A DNA stretch of 64,000 nucleotides from Gordonia liuliyuniae (lineage in GTDB: Bacteria > Actinomycetota > Actinomycetes > Mycobacteriales > Mycobacteriaceae): NCBI RefSeq assembly GCF_021739025.1, contig NZ_JAKKOT010000002.1, positions 372,001 to 436,000 on the forward strand, written 5' to 3'. The translations under genes were made by a program, and so were the position numbers. The stretch's first letter is position 1. Every line of letters begins with the position of its first letter. The notes below the pieces were generated by a model. That model was given only the letters and a program-made list of their open reading frames with translations, ran no database searches and was not told the DNA's origin. Positions 10,601-18,718 of the stretch are shown one piece after another.

Positions 10601-11887
10601 CGCGAAGTCTTCACCCATCCGACACCGGGCGAGCTGGCCGAACTCGTTCGCTCGACAGGCCGCGTCGTTCCCGACGTCGCCGTGCACCTCGACACCGGCG
10701 GGGCGAGGGTTCCGTTGGCGCCGAGCCAACGCAACGTGTACCCCGCCCGGGACCGGATCGACCATCTCATCGCATTCGCGGTGACCGTTCCGTCGCCGAT
10801 CCCCGTCTCCGTTGTCAGACGGGGCGTCGCCGCCCTCCTCGACACCCATCCGATGCTGCGCAGCCGGTTCGACGACAATGGGACCTTCGCCGTCGACCCG
10901 GTCTCCGATCCCGACTGCTGGACGGTCGACGAGTTGGGCGGGTGCGACCCGGAGGGCCTGCGAACGTATCTGCACCGGCCGATCGACGTTGCACATCGGT
11001 ACCCACTGCGCATCGGCGTCGGGACGGCGTCAGACCAGTCGACGGTGATCGCGGTCTGCCTCCACCATCTCGCGGCGGACGGGGAGTCTTTGCGAATCAT
11101 GCTGGCAGGGCTCCTCGGAGCGCCGGTAGCAGCGTCGGACGCCGCCGAGTATCGCGAGTATGCGCTGTCCCAGCAGACGAGCGCTCTCGAGCATCGTGCG
11201 GCCGACATCGAACATGCGGCGCGGTCGGCCGTGTCGGCCGACCTCGCGCCCCGGCGTCCGGCCGTCTGGGATCGGCGGGGTGCGCGGGTGCGAATGCCGC
11301 TCGGGAGGGCGGCCTGGGGCGAGGTCGAGGTAGTCGCCAGTGGGGCGCGCGTAACAGTGTTGACGGTGGTGCGTGCCGTACTGGCCCGCGTCCTCGCTCG
11401 ACGGATCGGTACCGACACGGTACCGATCGGCGCACTGCTCTCGGGTCGCGACGACGCGCACTGGGCGAACGTGGTCGGCATGTTCGTCAACACCGTCAGC
11501 GTGCCGTGCCGCGTACGACCGACGGTGGCCGAGACGATCGTCGAGGTTCGTCGAGCCGAGGATGCGGCGTTCGCCCATGCCACGACCGCGTTCGCGGATG
11601 TCGTCGAAGCTCTCGGACCGGCCCCAACCGATCGTCATCCCTTGTTTCAAGTCATGTTGACCATGGACGATCACCCCGCGGCCGACTGGGACGGCGTCCA
11701 GGTGACACCCGTCCCCGTGGATATCGCGCACTGTGACCTGCACGTCTCCGTGATCGCGCCGCGCGGCGACGACTCCGGGGCCATCGAGGTCCTCTACGCG
11801 GTCGCGCTCTTCGACGAGCACGAGGTCCGCGACCTCGTGGCCGAACTGACGGCAGACCTGGCGGTCCTACAGCTCACGCAGTCGTGA
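7625..11887 (+). CDS. Single-module non-ribosomal peptide synthetase, C-A-PCP-C
   Basis: This 1420-residue multidomain enzyme should activate one amino acid and condense it on both sides. Domain 1 is a condensation domain with HHLLIDG at 133-139. The adenylation domain shows LLFTSGSTGTPKG at 588-600, YGPTETT at 722-728, YRTGD at 809-813, and Lys918 in VNNKLDR. The carrier domain has GGDSL at 969-973, with Ser972 for phosphopantetheine. A second condensation domain follows (HHLAADG at 1147-1153) and runs to the C-terminus. There is no thioesterase, reductase, epimerase or MbtH-like partner nearby. The binding pocket reads roughly D-T-V near FDTAIVEM and A, C, S around the YGPTETT core, which I cannot convert to a substrate. 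The linker at about 439-448 contains an SWT tandem repeat. The Shine-Dalgarno is weak. Confidence 0.92.
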   Translation: MTRIPLNRAQRAIWTAQHLLGDDTPIAIAQCLEIRGALDPDLLVTVVGEVSEALGVSTTRVHVDGAEPYLSIEGGSGVATERVCVRDADDPDTAAAEAMAQMSTAPLPPDGPLIRYALIEVGPRKWIFYARAHHLLIDGYGSGLVMRHVAHRYRRALGHQVGDAKLPEPQPITVIVEQERAYRDSARRLRDREHWRAVMAAAPEPLRTGEDIAPISNRTHLAGADLSSMTIQRLGATAARAAVPTAAVLVAAAAGCLSRITDRSAIPFTLVTSTRTNAAVRATAGTLSNLLPVIVEHRSELPVDPHLRTVGRLLSDALRHQQYRYEDMVVDRGGIGSEVAGLVRLGPVLNLVPSPPGISLGDGTTCDLRVLTTGPVSDLNINVYPGGADRLRVEIEVNADVHQPAFADVILAGVLDAVAALCDAAGDDQIDSLSPEAPSWTSWTSWTSSAGASGTLADGYLRSRDSTRVAVVDEEGGSHSYRETADAAAGLAAELSSRAEPGDVVAVICARSLRSVVAAWAVASAGMCVLPIDPSLPEPRRRTMLDAGSPAVVVGRGSGFDIDLDAVSAVSGPTRVRRACACSPAYLLFTSGSTGTPKGIWVSHSGVADLTAEIAASYEVTSASVVAHLASPGFDTAIVEMLAAANAGASLAVVPAHIRGGDELAQCLRARGVTHLLVTPAVLATLPEDGMPDLTHLIVGGDTCPAPLMRRWARRATIRCAYGPTETTCSVMLTDPVAPGGTESRIPLGRPMSGVRLQVLNRRLRPVPRGGEGELYVCGPSLAIGIVGRPAATASRFVASIDRGGERMYRTGDRVRRGTDDQIWFIGRADDQVKILGVRIELAEIDRAVLETGIVSASATIAHETERGRRLHTYVVAAGTRDDIARRVRDDVRTRLGTAYTPAGVTVVDELPLTVNNKLDRARLPAPTAAPRREHRRPTDTSQRAAVDAFEHALGVSAIGLDDDFFDMGGDSLAATTVVARIAAVHRVRIGVREVFTHPTPGELAELVRSTGRVVPDVAVHLDTGGARVPLAPSQRNVYPARDRIDHLIAFAVTVPSPIPVSVVRRGVAALLDTHPMLRSRFDDNGTFAVDPVSDPDCWTVDELGGCDPEGLRTYLHRPIDVAHRYPLRIGVGTASDQSTVIAVCLHHLAADGESLRIMLAGLLGAPVAASDAAEYREYALSQQTSALEHRAADIEHAARSAVSADLAPRRPAVWDRRGARVRMPLGRAAWGEVEVVASGARVTVLTVVRAVLARVLARRIGTDTVPIGALLSGRDDAHWANVVGMFVNTVSVPCRVRPTVAETIVEVRRAEDAAFAHATTAFADVVEALGPAPTDRHPLFQVMLTMDDHPAADWDGVQVTPVPVDIAHCDLHVSVIAPRGDDSGAIEVLYAVALFDEHEVRDLVAELTADLAVLQLTQS
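8941..8967 (+). repeat. Tandem 9-bp repeat in the C-A linker of the NRPS
   Basis: Three exact copies of GTGGACGTC encode repeated Ser-Trp-Thr units in the linker between the first condensation domain and the adenylation domain. Such in-frame microsatellites can change copy number by slippage without breaking the frame. Confidence 0.85.
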
Positions 11888-11898
11888 GGTCATCCACG

Positions 11899-12576
11899 TC
11901 AGCGGCCCGTCGGGCGGAGCACGACGTCGGTCGGGTGCGCGTCGGCCGGAGTCGCGATCGCGTGTGCGACGGCCGCGGCGACTGTCTCCGGCCTGAGAAA
12001 ACGACCGGGGTCGTACGCGTCGCCCTCGCGGGCGACGATGTCGCGCTGCATGTCGGTGTCGATGCGCCCCGGAAAGATCGAGGTCACTCGCAGCGACGGC
12101 TCCTCGGCGCGCAGCCCGTCGGCCAGCGCACGGAGGCCGAACTTGCTGGCGGCGTATGGCGTCCACCCAGGATTCACGCGCATGCCCGCACCAGAATTGA
12201 CGAAGACGACGTGGCCCCCGGTCGCGCGGAGAGCGGGCAGCAGCAGCCGGGTGAGCTCGGCGGCGGCGACCAGATTCACATCGAGGACATGCCGCCACTC
12301 CTCGACCGGGGTGTCGGCGATGTTCTCGAGGCTGCTCGCGACACCCGCGCAGTGCACCAGAACGTCGAGTGACCCGATCGCCTCGACGGACGCCTCGAGT
12401 GCATCGGAGTCGGTGAGATCGACCGGGAGAGTCGACGATCCCTCCAATTCGAGTGCGAGAGAGTCGAGTTCGGTACTGCCGCGTCCTCCGAGCAGGAGAT
12501 CGTGGGTCGGTGCGAGAGCGCGTGCGATCTGCGCACCCACGCCGCGGCTGGCTCCGGTGATCAGTGCGGTCGACAT
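11899..12576 (-). CDS. Short-chain dehydrogenase/reductase
   Basis: This 225-residue classical SDR is expected to be an NAD(P)-dependent oxidoreductase. The Rossmann motif is TGASRGVG near residue 8, the structural motif is HCAG near 80, and the catalytic residues are Ser in NSGAG and Tyr/Lys in YAASK. The PGRIDTDM segment after the active site is typical. It ends 11 bases from the convergent NRPS stop. The adjacency suggests, but does not show, tailoring of the NRPS product. Many SDRs of this size are housekeeping enzymes of unknown substrate. Confidence 0.88.
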   Translation of the reverse strand: MSTALITGASRGVGAQIARALAPTHDLLLGGRGSTELDSLALELEGSSTLPVDLTDSDALEASVEAIGSLDVLVHCAGVASSLENIADTPVEEWRHVLDVNLVAAAELTRLLLPALRATGGHVVFVNSGAGMRVNPGWTPYAASKFGLRALADGLRAEEPSLRVTSIFPGRIDTDMQRDIVAREGDAYDPGRFLRPETVAAAVAHAIATPADAHPTDVVLRPTGR

Positions 12577-12617
12577 GCCTTCAGCCTACGGGGGCCACCT
12601 GATCAGAGTTCTTCTGC

Positions 12618-13856
12618 TCAGAACTCTTCTGCACCGATCAGCACCGCGTCGTCGTCGACGGTGTGCTTGTTCCGGCCGACGGCGTTGGACGCCACAATGG
12701 CCAGCACTGCGACGCCGCAGTAGCCTGCCGCGAACCAGAAGGGAGCCGCGCCGCCGAACCACTCGGCGAGATAGGCGACGAGGATGGCCGAGACCGCGGC
12801 GCCCATCCACCGCAGGAAGCTGTAGCCGGCCGAGGCCACGGACCGCGGCGTCGAGGAGTCGGTGGCCGACATCGCGACCCCGGTGAACAGAGTGTTCAGG
12901 ATGCCGGACGGGATGCCGGAGACGACGACGGCTGCGCCGATCAGCCACACCTGGTCGGTGAGGACACCGATCGCGGCGAGCGCCATCACGACGGCGTACC
13001 CGCTGATCGCCCCGACGACGCCCACCCGGTCGCCGACGGCTCGCGCGATGCCGGGCGCCAGGAACACACCGGCCAGTGCGGTCAACAGACCCCACCCGAA
13101 GAAGATCATGCCCGCGTAAATCGGGCGCAGACCCATGGCCAACGGCGCCCACGCGATCACGGTGAACAGGGCGCCGGTGTAGAAGGCGGCGCCGATCGAG
13201 TTCACCAGGAGCGTCTTGTTCTTGAGCGCCTTGATCGGATCCAGAAGACTCACCGGTTGGCGTTCGCTGGCCGGTGCGTCGGCGGGCAGCATGATCGCGC
13301 AACCGATCGCGCCGATCAGCATCAGGATCGCGGTGCCCGCGAACGGGGCGCGCCAACTCCACTCGCCGAGAACCGCACCGAGCAGTGGTCCGACGGCTAG
13401 ACCTGCGCCGAGTGCCGCCTCGTACAGCAGGATCGCGCCGTGCTGGCTGCCGCGTGCCTGCCCGACGATGAACGCCAGAGCCGTCGCGATGAACAGCGCG
13501 TTACCGAGACCCCAGATGACACGCAACGCGATCAATTGGTCGATGTTGCTCGCGAACGCCGAGACGCCCGCCGCGATCACGATGCACAGCAGACCGGTGC
13601 TCAACGTCTTCTTCGGCCCGAACCTATATGCGGCCCAACCGGTCAGCAGCATCGCGACGACTTGGACGCCCATGTAGACGCCGAACAGGAGCGTCAACTT
13701 CTCGTGCGGCGCGTTGAGCGCCTCGGCGATCGAGTTCAGGATCGGATCCACCAGGCCGATACCCATGAACGCGATGACCGCGGCGAAAGCAGTCACCCAC
13801 ACGGTGCGCGGCTGGCCTTTGAACGCTTCCGTGAGGGAGTGGTTCTCGTCTGCCAT
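12618..13856 (-). CDS. MFS transporter, MarR-linked
   Basis: This 412-residue, twelve-helix major facilitator protein probably exports drugs or toxic metabolites. The motif-A loop between helices 2 and 3 reads GWAAYRFGPKKTL, and the motif-C-like helix 5 reads YEAALGAGLAVGPLLG, the signature of drug/proton antiporters. Its ATG shares one base with the TAA stop of the upstream MarR gene (TAATG), so the two are translationally coupled and co-repressed. The C-terminal tail is short and acidic. Substrate is unknown. Confidence 0.88.
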   Translation of the reverse strand: MADENHSLTEAFKGQPRTVWVTAFAAVIAFMGIGLVDPILNSIAEALNAPHEKLTLLFGVYMGVQVVAMLLTGWAAYRFGPKKTLSTGLLCIVIAAGVSAFASNIDQLIALRVIWGLGNALFIATALAFIVGQARGSQHGAILLYEAALGAGLAVGPLLGAVLGEWSWRAPFAGTAILMLIGAIGCAIMLPADAPASERQPVSLLDPIKALKNKTLLVNSIGAAFYTGALFTVIAWAPLAMGLRPIYAGMIFFGWGLLTALAGVFLAPGIARAVGDRVGVVGAISGYAVVMALAAIGVLTDQVWLIGAAVVVSGIPSGILNTLFTGVAMSATDSSTPRSVASAGYSFLRWMGAAVSAILVAYLAEWFGGAAPFWFAAGYCGVAVLAIVASNAVGRNKHTVDDDAVLIGAEEF

Positions 13857-14293
13857 TACTTCTCCAATCGTGTGCGCAGGTCCCGCAGGGCCGGGGCGGC
13901 AGCCGCGAGGGCTGCCAGTTGTTCGTCGGACAGTTGGGCGAGTGCTGAGGCCACGACGTCGTCGCGGCGGGTGCGCACGTCGCGGATGATGGTCTGGCCC
14001 TCGTCCGTGAGCGCGATGACCACGGCACGCCGGTCGTCCGGATCGGGATCGCGCGTCACCAGTCCGTCCCGCGCGAGGACGTCGACGAGATTCGTCGCGG
14101 TCGGCATCCGGACGCCTTCACGGTCGGCGAGCGCTCCCATCCGCATGGGTCCGTGATCGGAAATCGTTGCGAGAGCGGATGCTTGGGCGGCGCTCAGATC
14201 GGTGATCGGGCTGTTGCGGCGGAGCGCGAGGTACAGGCGGGTCACCGAATGGCGCAGTTCGCCCGCCAACTCGGCAGGAAGATTCTCAGTCAC
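13856..14293 (-). CDS. MarR family transcriptional regulator
   Basis: This 145-residue winged-helix protein resembles MarR repressors. The recognition region reads MGALADREGVRMPTATNLVDVL, and the wing contains DPDDRRAVVIALTDEG, the usual basic/acidic signature. The start is GTG at 14293. The stop overlaps the start of an MFS gene, so it very likely represses its own operon and the pump. A gapped inverted repeat sits directly against the start codon. In M. tuberculosis a MarR gene (Rv0042c) also follows leuS closely, so this may be the equivalent displaced by an insertion. Confidence 0.9.
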   Translation of the reverse strand: MTENLPAELAGELRHSVTRLYLALRRNSPITDLSAAQASALATISDHGPMRMGALADREGVRMPTATNLVDVLARDGLVTRDPDPDDRRAVVIALTDEGQTIIRDVRTRRDDVVASALAQLSDEQLAALAAAAPALRDLRTRLEK

Positions 14294-14326
14294 ATTTAGG
14301 GAGTCTAATACTTCGTAAACCTAAAT
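14294..14326. promoter_or_regulatory. MarR operator candidate
   Basis: ATTTAGG at 14294-14300 and CCTAAAT at 14320-14326 form a perfect 7-base inverted repeat with a 19-base AT-rich spacer. It abuts the GTG start of the MarR gene, as expected for an autorepressed marR-type operon. Confidence 0.6.
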
Positions 14327-14388
14327 AAAAAGAGAGGCGAAGCGTGATCCGGGCGACATCACGCAGACCGCCCGGTGCGGACGGGCGC

Positions 14389-16059
14389 TCAGACGCGCTC
14401 GCCGACTCCGATGCGTCCGGCGCTCGTCGAACCGCCGAACGACGCGGGACTGCGCCCGTCGTGGCTGTAACCGCCGTCGTGCATCGATCCATTGAGCACG
14501 CTGTCGACGAGAACGCCTGCCAGCACGGGGGACAGGTCGCTCGGTGTGCCCGACTGGCCGCTCGACCAGTCGGTGACGTCGGCGACGGCAGCGTCCATCG
14601 CCTGAGCGGCCAGATCGGCTGCGCGTGCCGCCGTTCCCGCAGACGCATCCGGATCGGTGTCGGCGAGGTCGGCTGCGGTGTCCGCGAGACGTCGCGCCTC
14701 GGACAGACGGGTGAACGCGACCGAACCGACGACGCCGCGCCGCGTCTGAATGTAGGTGGACACTGCACGGACCAGGTCGACGACGTCCGGGAGTTCAGTC
14801 GATCGGGGAGTGTCGTCGGCGTTGTCTGCGGCATCGAGCAGCCTCGTCGCCTGGTCGAGCGCGCCCTCCGCCGAGCGTACGGCGCCGATCACCGAGCCTC
14901 GCTGACCGGCGGACGCGGCGTCACGGCCCTGGTCGATGCATTCGCGGGCGAATACGAGCAGGTCGTCTGCGAGTTCGACGTTCCCGGCGACTTGTTCGGG
15001 AATCGACGAGAGTTCGGCGAGGCGGGCTTCGATGTCGGGAATCCGTACGGCCGACGCGTCGATCCCGGCGGAGAGGGAATCGAGCCGCCGGTCGGCGGCT
15101 GCGCCGAGATCGCGTAGTCGGTCGAAGGCGAAGCCTCGGCCGTCGAGCATTGCGTCGGCGTTCGAGCAGGTCGTGATGATCTCGACGAGCAGTCGGCGCT
15201 GCTCGTCGGGATCGGTGACCTGCCGGTCGTCGAGACGTTGGCGCAGCATGTGTGACGCGGCGATAGCTGCCCGCGCGTCGGCGACGGCCGCGGTGAACGG
15301 CTCGGCCGTCTCACCGAGCTCGTTGCGGGCATGGGACGCCTCGTCTGCGCTGGTCCGGATCGCCCGGTCGGTGTCCGTCAACACCTCGCGCGACCAGGGA
15401 TCGAGCTCGCCGAGCGGCCGCTGACCGAGTTGGTCGGCGGTGAACGCGTCGGGCTGTTCGGCGGCGTCCCGACGCCTGCGACGCAGCCACAACGCGAGAG
15501 CCGCCGCAGCAGCGATCACGACGATCACGGCGACGGCGACGATCCACCACGGCCGCGACGCCTCTGGTTCACCGCCGACGTCCTCGAGGCGTTCTCCGAC
15601 CGACACTGCGGCGTCGGCGAATCGGCCCTGTGCGACGGCGGGTCCGAGTTCGTCGGCGATGATGCCGCGGAGTTCGTCATCGGTCAGCCCCTTCACCTCG
15701 ATGGGGGCCTGCAGACTGTAGTCACGCGTATCGGTCGCGATCGCGAGCACCACGTCGTGCGCGCCGAAATCGCTCTGGGAGACGGTATTCGCGACCCAGT
15801 CCTCGGGCGCGAGGCCGCCGAAATCCTTCACGTACACGACCCAGTACTGGATGTCGTGCGAACCGTCGACGTCGTCCACGGTCTGCCACACGCGATCACT
15901 CTGCTCAGTGTTCAAGGCGCCCGCCGGGTCGACCACCTGGGTGGGGAGCCGGAACGGTGCCTCAGCGTGCGCAGGCGACGCGAGAAGTGCTGAACCGAGG
16001 AGCAGGACGATGAACGTCGACAGGAGAGCCGACACTCGCCGGGCAGGAGCAGACGACAT
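14389..16059 (-). CDS. TPM-domain membrane protein with cytoplasmic helical region
   Basis: This 556-residue protein begins with a signal sequence (hydrophobic residues about 10-30, AHA cleavage-like site). A TPM (DUF477) domain covers roughly residues 35-165, including the YWVVYVKDFGG and DVVLAIATDTRDYSL strands. One transmembrane helix lies near 175-195, followed by an RRRRR stop-transfer. The rest (about 200-556) is long, Ala- and Asp-rich and predicted helical, probably coiled coil. TPM domains occur in photosystem II repair factors and in actinobacterial envelope proteins of unclear function. It is monocistronic here. I infer an envelope quality-control or scaffold role with low certainty. 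Confidence 0.85.
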   Translation of the reverse strand: MSSAPARRVSALLSTFIVLLLGSALLASPAHAEAPFRLPTQVVDPAGALNTEQSDRVWQTVDDVDGSHDIQYWVVYVKDFGGLAPEDWVANTVSQSDFGAHDVVLAIATDTRDYSLQAPIEVKGLTDDELRGIIADELGPAVAQGRFADAAVSVGERLEDVGGEPEASRPWWIVAVAVIVVIAAAAALALWLRRRRRDAAEQPDAFTADQLGQRPLGELDPWSREVLTDTDRAIRTSADEASHARNELGETAEPFTAAVADARAAIAASHMLRQRLDDRQVTDPDEQRRLLVEIITTCSNADAMLDGRGFAFDRLRDLGAAADRRLDSLSAGIDASAVRIPDIEARLAELSSIPEQVAGNVELADDLLVFARECIDQGRDAASAGQRGSVIGAVRSAEGALDQATRLLDAADNADDTPRSTELPDVVDLVRAVSTYIQTRRGVVGSVAFTRLSEARRLADTAADLADTDPDASAGTAARAADLAAQAMDAAVADVTDWSSGQSGTPSDLSPVLAGVLVDSVLNGSMHDGGYSHDGRSPASFGGSTSAGRIGVGERV

Positions 16060-16117
16060 GCTTCCAATCTATCGTCTGGGTACGGCACGGGAGGCGTAGC
16101 TGTGAGAGGAGTGAAGA

Positions 16118-17530
16118 GTGCGTGACGCGTTCGATGCAGTGATCGTCGGCTCCGGCCCTAACGGATTGACCGCCGCCGCAGTCCTGGCGCGCGCGGGTCG
16201 ACGAGTTCTCGTCCTGGAAGCCGCCGACACGATCGGCGGCGGTGCGCGCACCGACGAGTTCTTCGGGCGCGGAACCCGCACGGACATCTGCTCGGCTGTG
16301 CATCCGACCGGTTACGCGTCGCCCGCGTTCGAGGATCTGCGTCTGGCCGAGCACGGTCTGACCTGGCTGGTCCCGGACGTGTCACTGGCGCACGTCGCCG
16401 ATGGCGACACGATAGGAATCCACCGCGACTCCGCCGACACCGCAACCGAACTCGGTGCGGACATGGATCGCTGGCGGCGTCTGGTCCAGGCGGCGGACCC
16501 GGTGAGCGTCGCTGGACAGATCCTCGCCATGCCCGCGGTGCCGCGTACCCGGGTGATGCGGATGGCCGGGTTCGGTGCGGCAGCCGTGCTGCCGGTGGAC
16601 GTGCTGGCTCGGACGTTCGCCACCGGGCGTGTCGCGACGGTGTTCGCGGGTATCGCGGCACACGCGGGACGACCGTTGTCGTCGCCTGGGTCGTCGGCGG
16701 CCGGGCTGCTCCTGGGGATGCTCGCCGCTACCGGCTGGCCGATCGCCGAGGGCGGCTCGCAGGCCATCGCCGACGCCCTCGTCTCGGTGATCGTCGCCAA
16801 CGGCGGACGCGTCGAGACCGGATGCGAGGTCACCGAGCTCGGCCAGCTTCCGACCGGCTGCGATCTGCTCTTCGACACCTCGCCGGACCTCGTCGCGACG
16901 CTGTTCGCCGACCGTCTCGGGCACCGCTACGCCCGTGCCCTGCGGCGGTTCTCGTACGGCGACGGCACCTGCAAAGTCGATCTCGTCCTCACCGAGCCGA
17001 TCCCGTGGTCGGCGCGACCGGATCTGATGTCGCGGACCGCGACCTTCCATCTCGCCGACGACGTCGCACAGATCAGACGCACCGAGGAGGACGTGGCCGC
17101 CGGCCGCATCCCCGAGCGTCCGTGGGTTCTCGGCGGGGAGCCGACGAGGATCGATCCGTCGCGGGCACCGATCGGAACGCATCTGGCGTGGGCGTACTGC
17201 CACGTCCCGGCCGGATGCGATGTCGACGTCTCCGACCGAATCGTCGACGAGATCGAGCGGAGGGCTCCGGGATTCCGTGACACGATCGCTCACGTGCGGG
17301 TGACCAGAGCGACCGACCTGGAACGACACGACGCCAACTACGTCGGCGGCGACATCAACTGCGGCGCTGCGAGTCTGTCTCAACTCCTAGCGCGCCCGGT
17401 ACTGTCGTCGACTCCACAGGTCACCGGGGTAGACGGGGTGTACCTGTGTTCGTCGGCGACCGCACCGGGCGGCGGCGTGCATGGCATGTCCGGTCATCGA
17501 GCCGCTCGCGCGGTGCTGGCGCGGAGCTGA
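16118..17530 (+). CDS. FAD-dependent phytoene-desaturase-like oxidoreductase
   Basis: This 470-residue flavoprotein has the dinucleotide motif VGSGPNGLTAAAVLARAG at residues 10-27, followed by the GGGARTDE arginine motif. Its C-terminal FAD-contact segment is SSATAPGGGVHGMSGHRAA. It belongs to the amine-oxidase/phytoene-dehydrogenase (CrtI-like) group. No carotenoid genes are nearby, so the substrate is unknown. Many actinobacteria carry a stand-alone paralogue of this type. The start is GTG at 16118 with GAGAGGAG about six bases upstream. Confidence 0.88.
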   Translation: MRDAFDAVIVGSGPNGLTAAAVLARAGRRVLVLEAADTIGGGARTDEFFGRGTRTDICSAVHPTGYASPAFEDLRLAEHGLTWLVPDVSLAHVADGDTIGIHRDSADTATELGADMDRWRRLVQAADPVSVAGQILAMPAVPRTRVMRMAGFGAAAVLPVDVLARTFATGRVATVFAGIAAHAGRPLSSPGSSAAGLLLGMLAATGWPIAEGGSQAIADALVSVIVANGGRVETGCEVTELGQLPTGCDLLFDTSPDLVATLFADRLGHRYARALRRFSYGDGTCKVDLVLTEPIPWSARPDLMSRTATFHLADDVAQIRRTEEDVAAGRIPERPWVLGGEPTRIDPSRAPIGTHLAWAYCHVPAGCDVDVSDRIVDEIERRAPGFRDTIAHVRVTRATDLERHDANYVGGDINCGAASLSQLLARPVLSSTPQVTGVDGVYLCSSATAPGGGVHGMSGHRAARAVLARS

Positions 17531-17531
17531 G

Positions 17532-18101
17532 TCAGCGTCGACTCGGCGCCTTACGGGCTTCGAGGTGGACAAATGCCTGGACGTGCACGTCGGTGCCGTC
17601 GACAGCGTCCCGGATCTGATCGGTGACCACCCCGACCTTTGCCGCGATCTCCGGATACGTGCGCTCCGGACTCGCGGTCGCCTCGAGGCGGATGATGCGG
17701 CGCGACCGATCGTCGAGCGCCCGCGCGGACACCGAGGTGAACATCGGCTCACCGTCGAGCTCATCGGCGACAGCAGCGGCGATGAGCTTCGGGGCGATCG
17801 ACATCGCACCTGTCTCGTCCGAGCCGTCGAGTTCGAGGTCGTCGACAGTGCCCGGCCGGACCGCCGAGACGATCAACGGCATCGCCCACACCAGCGTCAG
17901 CAGCACGATCCCGGCCAGGACCAGCGTCCACCATCCGCTGTCGGCGAAGCTGCCGACCGCATCGTTGTCGATGCGTTCGACCCAGTCGACGACCGGTTGG
18001 ACGCCGAGATTCCACGCGATCGCGGCAGCCCCCACGACCAGCAGAACGAGGCCGAGCAGTGCGGTCGTCGAGCGGTGCACTGCGGCAGGCAGGCGGTTCA
18101 T
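17532..18101 (-). CDS. AmaP-like membrane anchor of the Asp23 cluster
   Basis: This 189-residue protein has two hydrophobic helices (about residues 12-32 and 55-78) with a soluble C-terminal domain. The layout is like AmaP, which tethers the Asp23 stress protein to the membrane in Gram-positives. The C-terminal half (SVSARALDDRSRRIIRLEATASPE) has the beta-strand pattern of these proteins. Its ATG overlaps the stop of the preceding gene (ATGA). It is the last gene of a five- to six-gene minus-strand operon. The function is inferred from topology and neighbours. Confidence 0.75.
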   Translation of the reverse strand: MNRLPAAVHRSTTALLGLVLLVVGAAAIAWNLGVQPVVDWVERIDNDAVGSFADSGWWTLVLAGIVLLTLVWAMPLIVSAVRPGTVDDLELDGSDETGAMSIAPKLIAAAVADELDGEPMFTSVSARALDDRSRRIIRLEATASPERTYPEIAAKVGVVTDQIRDAVDGTDVHVQAFVHLEARKAPSRR

Positions 18102-18718
18102 CGTCGACCACCGCCGCGCCGGTTCGGGAATCGGACCCGGTTCGGGAATCGGACGACGGCCCGTTTCGGCGATTCGACGTCGCCGATCACGGACTCCACC
18201 ACCTCGCGGACATGATCGCGGTCGGTCGAATCGCGTGCGGTCACCGTGCACGTGGCCTTACGACGGGTGACGACCGTGGTGGCGTGCTCCACACCGGAGA
18301 CCGACTCCGCGGCTGCGCTGCACCGACGGGCGACGTCGACCCGTCGTGTCCACAGCACGTCGTGGCCAGCGAGCCGAAGGTGAGTCGGTCGACGTGGTTT
18401 CACGGCGACCGCGAGCATGCCGAGACCGACCACGACGCAGGCGATCGCGGCCGCCCACATCCAGCCGGTCCACGACGTCTCGGTGGACCAGTGCGCGGCC
18501 CCGGCCAGCCAGGGGTCGCCATCGGTCCACCCGGCAGCCACCACCAGGTCGCGGATCGCGACCCCGCACAAGACGAGCATCAGAAGACCGATGACGGCGC
18601 CGAGGACCGCGGCGCCGGGCAGGCCCGATGGCGCGAACACGTTGCGGCTCGCGGTGTCGTCGGTGCCGGTGCCGGTGCCGGTGCCGGTGCGGTCGCGGTC
18701 GTCAGTCGTCGCTGTCAT
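18098..18718 (-). CDS. DUF6286-like two-helix membrane protein
   Basis: This roughly 206-residue protein has a Thr/Gly repeat near the N-terminus, two transmembrane segments (about 35-58 and 85-108), and a basic C-terminal domain. It resembles proteins annotated DUF6286 that accompany Asp23 genes in actinobacteria. The chosen ATG at 18718 lies 17 bases inside the preceding Asp23 gene. It carries two in-frame repeats, a Gly-Thr run and a duplicated VRFPNR motif. The function is unknown, presumably envelope stress. Confidence 0.7.
   Translation of the reverse strand: MTATTDDRDRTGTGTGTGTDDTASRNVFAPSGLPGAAVLGAVIGLLMLVLCGVAIRDLVVAAGWTDGDPWLAGAAHWSTETSWTGWMWAAAIACVVVGLGMLAVAVKPRRPTHLRLAGHDVLWTRRVDVARRCSAAAESVSGVEHATTVVTRRKATCTVTARDSTDRDHVREVVESVIGDVESPKRAVVRFPNRVRFPNRRGGGRR
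18121..18156. repeat. 18-bp tandem duplication in the DUF6286-like gene
   Basis: Two nearly exact copies of an 18-base unit beginning GGTTCGGGAATCGGA encode a repeated VRFPNR at the C-terminus of the DUF6286-like protein. It probably arose by recent slippage. Confidence 0.8.
18662..18691. repeat. Hexanucleotide microsatellite
   Basis: Four exact GGTGCC copies plus a partial fifth encode alternating Gly-Thr near the N-terminus of the DUF6286-like protein. The repeat is in frame and could vary in length between strains. Confidence 0.85.

Noticed and set aside
9005-10996. 663-codon minus-strand frame opposite the NRPS adenylation region
   Set aside because: The plus strand carries clear NRPS motifs throughout, and the antisense product has no motif or start signal.
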